A stretch of DNA of 20,711 nt from assembly GCA_002306745.1 (NCBI GenBank), contig DBSW01000156.1, positions 1 through 20,711 of the forward strand. Reading direction: 5' to 3'. This document shows positions 15,389 through 20,711 of the stretch, piece by piece. Position numbers and translations under genes: made by a program. The notes under the pieces are model-generated. The model did not search any database. It was not told where the DNA came from and saw only the letters and a program-made list of their open reading frames with translations. Position 1 is the first letter of the stretch. Each line of letters begins with the position of its first letter. The stretch comes from Dehalococcoidia bacterium UBA1332. Lineage in GTDB: Bacteria > Chloroflexota > Dehalococcoidia > Lucifugimonadales > Lucifugimonadaceae.

Positions 15389-15462
15389 TTGTTTACACGG
15401 TAGTAGCAACATATCGTTTCAAAGCACTAGTGATTTGATTTTGCACACGGAGCTTGGCTTAT

Positions 15463-15852
15463 CTAACTAGGCCATTGAATTAGTTCTACTCTGACGTTAT
15501 CTGGGGCTGCCACCCAGCAAAACCGCGTGCCATCGGGAAGCTGATTCGGACCATCTACGAGTGGAGCACCGACTGATGCAAGGCGTTCGAGTTCTGAGTC
15601 GATGTCAGTGACATCAAAGCCGAAGTGCTCCAAACCAAGATTTGGTTGTGAATCGCTTTCAGGCAGGACCTGACCATCTAACGGTCCTGAAATATTTACC
15701 GGTACCCCGTTTGCTGATCGGCATTTAATGAAGCGATCGCCGGTGTCACGCGTTGAGTCGTCGACGATTTCAAAACCGAAATTATCAACCCACCACTTAG
15801 CTGTATTTTCAGGAGTGTTTGACTTAAGGTGAATGTGATTCAATTTGTACAT
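15463..15852 (-). CDS. VOC-family protein (glyoxalase/bleomycin resistance/dioxygenase superfamily)
   Basis: This single-domain protein of 129 residues has two beta-alpha-beta-beta-beta repeats. Candidate metal ligands are His6 in LNHIHLK, His76 in GLEHFGFDV and Glu123 in VRVELIQWP, the usual spacing of vicinal-oxygen-chelate metalloenzymes. Hydrophobic strands and a LASVGAPLVDGP second-half motif are typical. GAGG lies 10 nt before ATG 15852. It is downstream of the mannonate-dehydratase-like gene, 106 nt after its stop, and may be co-transcribed. VOC members act as lyases, epimerases, dioxygenases or resistance proteins, so the reaction cannot be assigned. Confidence 0.85.
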   Translation of the reverse strand: MYKLNHIHLKSNTPENTAKWWVDNFGFEIVDDSTRDTGDRFIKCRSANGVPVNISGPLDGQVLPESDSQPNLGLEHFGFDVTDIDSELERLASVGAPLVDGPNQLPDGTRFCWVAAPDNVRVELIQWPS

Positions 15853-15958
15853 TTAGCGTGTCCCTCGTCAAATATAAGTGGATATTTTTTTGTGTTTTCC
15901 GGTGATCGATAGGATATTACAAGCATATTGATAGGTATGACAAAACGCAGTGTTGTTT

Positions 15959-16975
15959 TCATTTTGATAGTGCGGATTGAAGCGCAGCTCTAGCATAGCC
16001 AACTGTGTATGCGAATCCAGTGTAGCCAGCGCCAAAGGCACTATCGGGGAATTCTTTATCGTGATCAACTATCGGTGGATGTTCAGGGTATACAAGTCTT
16101 GGATAACCTTGACGCACTAATTCCTTCATCACACCAATCATGTCGACTTCACCTTCGTCTAAGAAAACTTCAGTGTATTTTTCGTTAGGTATTTCGGTTA
16201 TAACGTTTCGCCAATGAACGTGGTTGATGCGGTCGATGTCACCAAAATATCGGGCGACTTTCACCGGGTCACCTCCCATCTCCCTAGTAACCCCACAGTC
16301 AAAAGTGATTCCGTTTGCTGGGCTATCGACAATTCGAACCAATTTTTTCCACCCATCGATACTGCCCATGATTTGGGCAGAACCTCGGCTTAAAGGTGCC
16401 GGCGGATCGTTTGGATGTAAAGCCATTCGGACTCCCGCTTCTTCCGCAGCGGGAATCACTGCATTCAGGAAGTACGTGATGTTGTCCCACATTTGATCCG
16501 CTGAGTGTGCGCCTTCTTCCGGTAATGGTGGTAATTCCTTGACTCTTTCATAGTCGAATGCGTGATATTCAGATCCACCTCGGCCTTCGACATAGTAATA
16601 ACCTTCGATGATTCGATGGGCGTACCAGTTATATTCAATCACTGGTACACCCATCCGCCCGGCCACTCGTACAGATTCGATTACCTTTTCTATTTCTTCA
16701 TCACGACCTGGGCGACCATAAATGGAGTTAGGGAAGCCTGTAATCATTTTGATTCCCATCTTCATGCCGTGACGATCTAATGCGTCTATAGCCCCTCTAA
16801 GGTTCTCCTCTGTCCAGGGCAATAAATCTTCGCGTCCAAAGTTACTGTTCGAGCTACGATCTCCTGCACTCGAATGAATGCTTGTTACACCTAGCTGGCG
16901 GACTTTTCTTAACGTGGTGTCGCTATACTCGTTTATGGAAAGACAAAGTTTGGGTCCGTTAGGTGTGTCAGTCAT
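15959..16975 (-). CDS. Mannonate dehydratase family protein (UxuA-like)
   Basis: This 338-residue TIM-barrel enzyme is related to D-mannonate dehydratase, which converts D-mannonate to 2-keto-3-deoxy-D-gluconate. Family marks are MALHPNDPP (184-192, metal-ligand His187), the SPANGITFDCG stretch with Cys227, INHVHWRNV (250-258, His residues), and FLDEGEVDM (271-279). It is shorter than E. coli UxuA (about 394), consistent with the compact forms lacking the long insertion. Early residues SIHSSAGDRSSNSNFG are less typical, so a related sugar-acid dehydratase or isomerase is possible. It lies 40 nt downstream of the ceramidase-like gene on the same strand. With the MR/MLE enzyme, this gives two unrelated acid-sugar dehydratases in the window. 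Confidence 0.85.
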   Translation of the reverse strand: MTDTPNGPKLCLSINEYSDTTLRKVRQLGVTSIHSSAGDRSSNSNFGREDLLPWTEENLRGAIDALDRHGMKMGIKMITGFPNSIYGRPGRDEEIEKVIESVRVAGRMGVPVIEYNWYAHRIIEGYYYVEGRGGSEYHAFDYERVKELPPLPEEGAHSADQMWDNITYFLNAVIPAAEEAGVRMALHPNDPPAPLSRGSAQIMGSIDGWKKLVRIVDSPANGITFDCGVTREMGGDPVKVARYFGDIDRINHVHWRNVITEIPNEKYTEVFLDEGEVDMIGVMKELVRQGYPRLVYPEHPPIVDHDKEFPDSAFGAGYTGFAYTVGYARAALQSALSK

Positions 16976-17015
16976 ATCTAATTCTTACTATGTTGCTGTA
17001 GTTGATCATGAAGAT

Positions 17016-18419
17016 TTATTTCCAGAGTTTATTTATTGCTTCTATGCAATCTTCAATCATTTGTTCAGCGGCTCCAGCCTCAAAGGGCGCAGTAGGGCCG
17101 ACCTCGTAACCCCCCTCAGGGTATGCATATGCCATAGGTAGGTATCCGTAATATCCATTTGCATAACCGGAGAAGAGAGTCCAGTCAGCAGGTGAACGTT
17201 CTTTTACCGCCGTTCCGATTTCTGCAAATGGTTCTACCGGAATCGCTACCAGTGCAGTATTCCCTATTCTGATAACTTGGATAGGAATTTCCTGTCTTTC
17301 GCCACCCCTTCCAAAGGTCTGGGTGTGGCGAAGAAGTAATGTTTCACGTTTTGCTGGGAATGCGGCCTGTTTGATGTCATCAATGCTCCCACCGCTGTTT
17401 CTTACGTGCTCCAAGTTCAACTTTATGCGGTCGAAATTTTCCTGTACTTCTGATTCCGGTGGCATCTCTTTGATTGGTAGCGAAGCAGTGGTTTCAAGGA
17501 GTTCAATCGTGTCGTCCGGTTCACCTGCCTGTCTGAAAGAGTAGATTCCTAGATCCGCCCCTGATGCCAGTATTTGCTCAAGTTTTTCTACGCGGGGTAC
17601 GGGATCGATAGACAGTCTTACTCGCGCTGCTTCGATTCCAAGTTGCTTACCTAGTTTTTTGTAGACAGCAGTGTCGCCCGTAAATCCATCTATAGGTCCC
17701 TGATTTCCAGCAGCCCCTTGAAGGAAAAGACATGTACCTCCAACAATACTTTCCACAGTTTCACGCATTGGACCAGGATAGTCTGGGCTGATCAGTTTGT
17801 TGTCTGGTCCCATTATCGTAGGATGGCATGCGTAATTGACTAGCGTTGCTATCGGGTTTCCGTCTAAATCATCGATTGCTGTGACTAGAACTTCATGATC
17901 GACAAAACCTTCAGGATTTCTGCCTGTGAAGACTTCTCCATCATTAGTTACAGGGCGACGATTTATGTTTATTTCACACTGCCCAGAGCCAGAATCCGAT
18001 CGTGCTGGAACGATGTTCGATATGGCTTTTTCGACTGCGCTGGCTGATGCTGGTGCCATTGACTCAAACCATGGTTCTACCATTTCCGATCCCTGGACGA
18101 TCCATGACAAACCCTCAATCGGTCCAGAATGAGTATGGGTATATGAAATTCTTTGGTTTACTGCCGGGATGCTTGTCTGCTGTGTTACAGCGTGACGAAT
18201 GCGATTGTCGTACTCCCTTGTGAGCATACATGTGTCGATATCAAGGATAGCGATTCTATTTTTAGGGTCGGTATTGTCGTCATTTTCAATTACAAGTGCT
18301 GTGATGGTAAGTGGCATATCAATGCCTTCAGCACCTTCGTGCGATTGTGCTCCCCAGCCTGCATGTGCTATTCCGATAGGTGGTGTTATATCAACTCTGG
18401 CAGTTCCTGCAGCGAGCAT
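17016..18419 (-). CDS. Neutral/alkaline non-lysosomal ceramidase-like hydrolase (PF04734 N-terminal domain type)
   Basis: This 467-residue protein starts with AAGTARVDITPPIG, the family signature, then has THTHSGP (94-100) and NYACHPT (195-201), which supply metal-ligand histidines. SPDYPG (211-216), LQGAAGNQGP (233-242), VAIPVEPFAEIG and GYANGYYGYLP follow. In characterised neutral ceramidases the nucleophilic Ser follows Gln in the QSN segment; here the equivalent reads QGAAGN, so the usual serine is absent. No signal peptide is present, and the C-terminal domain of secreted ceramidases is missing. True ceramide hydrolysis is therefore doubtful; hydrolysis of another amide or ester is an alternative. 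GGAGA lies 6 nt before ATG 18419. It is upstream of the UxuA-like gene and probably co-transcribed with it. Confidence 0.88.
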   Translation of the reverse strand: MLAAGTARVDITPPIGIAHAGWGAQSHEGAEGIDMPLTITALVIENDDNTDPKNRIAILDIDTCMLTREYDNRIRHAVTQQTSIPAVNQRISYTHTHSGPIEGLSWIVQGSEMVEPWFESMAPASASAVEKAISNIVPARSDSGSGQCEININRRPVTNDGEVFTGRNPEGFVDHEVLVTAIDDLDGNPIATLVNYACHPTIMGPDNKLISPDYPGPMRETVESIVGGTCLFLQGAAGNQGPIDGFTGDTAVYKKLGKQLGIEAARVRLSIDPVPRVEKLEQILASGADLGIYSFRQAGEPDDTIELLETTASLPIKEMPPESEVQENFDRIKLNLEHVRNSGGSIDDIKQAAFPAKRETLLLRHTQTFGRGGERQEIPIQVIRIGNTALVAIPVEPFAEIGTAVKERSPADWTLFSGYANGYYGYLPMAYAYPEGGYEVGPTAPFEAGAAEQMIEDCIEAINKLWK

Positions 18420-18556
18420 GTTATTCTCCGGTTACGTTAAATATCGCTAATGTGGTCAAATTAAGCTGTATGAACCTTAATTTGAGAATCCTTTATAGGT
18501 TCGTTATCGCCTGTTTTATTAGGTTATTGGCGAGTCGATTATTGTGCAGGAGTTTA

Positions 18557-20242
18557 CTAGTTCCATGCTGGAGGGGCGATGCTCTCTATATGAGTTTTAA
18601 CATCGATTACAGCAGGCTTGCCAGACTCTAATGCCTCGGATAGGGCGCTTTCAAATTTGGTAGGTTTGGTCACTGTTATTCCGAAGCCTCCCATTTGTTC
18701 TGCCATTGGAGCAAAGTCTGTTGGGGTTAGTTTCCATAGCTCGTCAGAACCAGGTAGGTCACCCCCGTAATTTCTTACGTTTAAAGCACGCTCTTGATTC
18801 AATGAGGAATTGTTGTTGATTACGGTCACAGTGTTCAAACCGTATCGAACCGCAGTGTCTAATTCCATATAGTGATACCACATAGCTCCATCACCAGCGA
18901 AGGTTATTACAGGTCTATCTGGGGCAGCTGCTTTAGCTCCTATGGCAGCCGGAAATGCCCATCCTAGCGAGCCTGCACAGCGGACGAATGATTGATCGGG
19001 GCTTTTCAAGTCGATCATAGTCCCGGTCCAAATTCCTGAATGGCCTGTGTCAGATATTAGAATTGAATCGCTGGGAAGGTGATTGCTTAATTCTTTAGAG
19101 AGACGTTCTGTACGCATAGGCATATCATCTGAGTTCCATAGATGGTCTACGCTTGACTTCCAGTCTGTGACAAGTTGTTGAATCTTAGTAACCCATGCTT
19201 TGCGGGCCAAATCATCTCTCGCCTTCCCAAGTTCTCCACTAGCGTTCAGCATTTTCTGAAGGCCTGCCTGAATATCTGATTGCAGACCAACCTCAATAGG
19301 GAAAGATCGGCCAAGTTCAGATGGGTCAATGTCCATCTGGATGATTCTCGTTCCTTGGCGTGGTAGTTTCCAATCGTTGGTCACTTGGCCTCCAGTGTGG
19401 CTTCCGATAAAGAAGACTAAATCTGCCTCTGAAAGCGCTTTGTTGGCACATGCCCTTGAATATGATCCCGGAACTCCAACTGCGAGTGGATGCAGGGCAG
19501 GGAAGGTTTCTTTAGCGTTGAGAGATGTTGCTACTGGTATGTCAAGTAATTCTGCGAGTTCAATGAGTTGCTTACTAGCATCTGATGTTTTTACACCGCC
19601 ACCAGCAACGATCATTGGTCGCGCGGCGCTGGATAGCGCAACAAGTGCTGACCGAACAGAATCTGCATCTGGTTCTGGTCTAAACGGTGGAAGATGCGCA
19701 AATTGTTTCTCTACAATCACTTCCATATTGGCGCTGTTTTTCGTGATATCACCACCGGCCAGTCCTGCAAGATCTAAATGGGTGGGACCTGGTGTTCCAG
19801 TTGTTGCTTCCCGAATTGCTTGGCGTAAGAACATTGGAAGCTGGTCAGTATTGTCGACTCTTGCGCTGTACTTGGTGTTTGCGGCGAAAGGCGTCAGATG
19901 GTCAACTTCTTGATAGGCGTGTCGGTCTTGCCCAGATTGAGCGACACGACCCGTCAGAGCTACCACAGGTGAACAGGCTAAATAGGCATCTTGCAAACCT
20001 GCTGCAAGGTTGGTTGCTCCAACCGACTGCGCTCCACAAAACCCAACAGAACCTTTTACTCGTGCATATCCATCAGCCATATAGGCAGCCGGTTTTTCAC
20101 TGTGAGCCATTACTCTTGTTATTCCGAGTCGCTCCATATGGACCATCGCGTCATCGACGATAACTGGCATGAAAAAGAAATGAGAAACCCCGTAACCCTC
20201 TAAGGTTTCAGCCAGAAATTGGCCGCCTGTCATTTTCGGCAT
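18557..20242 (-). CDS. ThDP-dependent acetolactate synthase-like enzyme
   Basis: This full-length enzyme of about 561 residues has the three domains of the family. The N-terminal Pyr domain carries catalytic Glu49 in AHSEKPAAYMADGYAR; the central domain has MIVAGGGVKTS; the C-terminal PP domain has GDGAMWYHY (from residue 450) and INNNSS. The usual F-G-x-P-G start of the Pyr domain reads FFFMPVI here, and the flavin-linked features of true acetolactate synthase are not obvious, so this is more likely a catabolic decarboxylase or lyase. The frame reaches GTG 20290, but ATG 20242 (MPKMTGG) fits the family N-terminus best; neither has a strong ribosome-binding site. It precedes the ceramidase-like gene by 137 nt on the same strand. 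The substrate is unknown. Confidence 0.9.
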   Translation of the reverse strand: MPKMTGGQFLAETLEGYGVSHFFFMPVIVDDAMVHMERLGITRVMAHSEKPAAYMADGYARVKGSVGFCGAQSVGATNLAAGLQDAYLACSPVVALTGRVAQSGQDRHAYQEVDHLTPFAANTKYSARVDNTDQLPMFLRQAIREATTGTPGPTHLDLAGLAGGDITKNSANMEVIVEKQFAHLPPFRPEPDADSVRSALVALSSAARPMIVAGGGVKTSDASKQLIELAELLDIPVATSLNAKETFPALHPLAVGVPGSYSRACANKALSEADLVFFIGSHTGGQVTNDWKLPRQGTRIIQMDIDPSELGRSFPIEVGLQSDIQAGLQKMLNASGELGKARDDLARKAWVTKIQQLVTDWKSSVDHLWNSDDMPMRTERLSKELSNHLPSDSILISDTGHSGIWTGTMIDLKSPDQSFVRCAGSLGWAFPAAIGAKAAAPDRPVITFAGDGAMWYHYMELDTAVRYGLNTVTVINNNSSLNQERALNVRNYGGDLPGSDELWKLTPTDFAPMAEQMGGFGITVTKPTKFESALSEALESGKPAVIDVKTHIESIAPPAWN

Positions 20243-20408
20243 TGTGTTTTCAGCTTTCGAAATGTTGGAAACAAAAAGATTGTTGAGCACTGTACAACAC
20301 CAAGACTATATAACGTTGAATATAGGGTCGGATATAGGCACTCGAACTAGGTCTTCACGCGAAGGTGAATTTGTGCGGTAAGCGACAAATATTTTCTTTT
20401 TGCTCGTG

Positions 20409-20711
20409 TCAGTCAATCATGTTTTGTTGTGGTCTTGCGGGTTGACCGATCAGCAAAGCGGCAATAGCGCATAGCGGTGGTAAGGCTATATAGCCAATAA
20501 TTCCTAAGGTATATGTTCCGCTTAAATCTATAGATAATGCCAGTGGCAATGGCCCTATCGCAGCGGCAGTCATCATCCCAAAATTTGAAATCCCGCGTAT
20601 GCTCCCAAGGTGTTTACGACCGAAGTAGCTTGGCCATACCGCTTGGCTTAGATTTTGAAGGAATCCTTGATTGGTACCCATTACTGTTCCAAATGCGTAA
20701 GCATGCCAAAG
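20409..20711 (-). CDS. MFS transporter (3' end only)
   Basis: The frame is open to the right edge, so only the last 100 residues or so are seen, ending at TGA 20409-20411. It holds the cytoplasmic motif AVWPSYFGRKHLGSIRG, which is common in MFS proteins before a late transmembrane helix. Helices follow at FGMMTAAAIGPLPLAL and LGIIGYIALPPLCAIAALLIG, and the protein ends with a short polar tail PARPQQNMID. This matches the last two helices of oxalate/formate-antiporter-like or monocarboxylate-type MFS carriers, a loose assignment. It lies upstream of the ThDP enzyme on the same strand (gap 166 nt), so transport of an organic acid for that enzyme is possible but unproven. Confidence 0.82.
   Translation of the reverse strand, partial: LWHAYAFGTVMGTNQGFLQNLSQAVWPSYFGRKHLGSIRGISNFGMMTAAAIGPLPLALSIDLSGTYTLGIIGYIALPPLCAIAALLIGQPARPQQNMID

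Noticed and set aside
18153..18450. Plus-strand frames over the start of the ceramidase-like gene
   Set aside because: They are antisense shadows: the minus-strand frame has clear family motifs and a good ribosome-binding site, while these have neither.

Overview
The window is a dense, moderate-GC bacterial region of about 20.7 kb, with 15 intact or edge-truncated protein genes, three decayed genes and no RNA gene or CRISPR array that I could see. The families present are acid-sugar dehydratases of the enolase superfamily, a UxuA-like dehydratase, COG3618 lactonase/amidohydrolases, SDR dehydrogenases, thiamine-diphosphate (ThDP) enzymes, a fused Liv permease and a ceramidase-like hydrolase. 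This mix recalls free-living marine heterotrophs with expanded enolase-superfamily paralogs, such as the SAR202 group of Chloroflexota. That placement is an inference from gene content, not from a marker gene.

Layout. At 1-370 (+) is the 3' end of an acetolactate-synthase-like ThDP enzyme. From 491 to 5791 all genes lie on the minus strand, in transcription order: M20 amidohydrolase, SDR dehydrogenase, mandelate racemase/muconate lactonizing (MR/MLE) dehydratase, COG3618 amidohydrolase and L-rhamnose/L-fucose mutarotase-like protein. The last four look like a non-phosphorylative (oxidative) deoxysugar pathway: mutarotase, sugar dehydrogenase, aldonolactonase, aldonate dehydratase. At 5792-6770 is a divergent regulatory region with several inverted repeats and the C-terminal wreck of a second MR/MLE gene. 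From 6771 to 12525 (+) is a complete branched-chain amino-acid-type ABC importer: a lipoprotein binding protein, a strong terminator hairpin, a LivH-LivM fusion permease, then LivG and LivF. Converging on it (12596-14612, minus) are the alpha and beta subunits of a pyruvate/acetoin-type E1 dehydrogenase, with no E2 or E3 nearby.

At 14691-15388 (+) are two decayed catabolic genes, an HpcH/HpaI aldolase and an Ldh2-family malate/lactate dehydrogenase, both disrupted by stops or frameshifts. From 15463 to 20242 (minus) follow a ThDP enzyme, a ceramidase-like hydrolase, a mannonate-dehydratase-like enzyme and a VOC protein. The right edge holds the 3' end of an MFS transporter.

The region reads as a catabolic island for sugars, sugar acids and amino acids. 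Uptake would be by the Liv ABC system and possibly MFS, followed by dehydration of sugar acids to 2-keto-3-deoxy acids and 2-oxoacid chemistry by ThDP enzymes. The pseudogenes suggest ongoing gain and loss of such modules.
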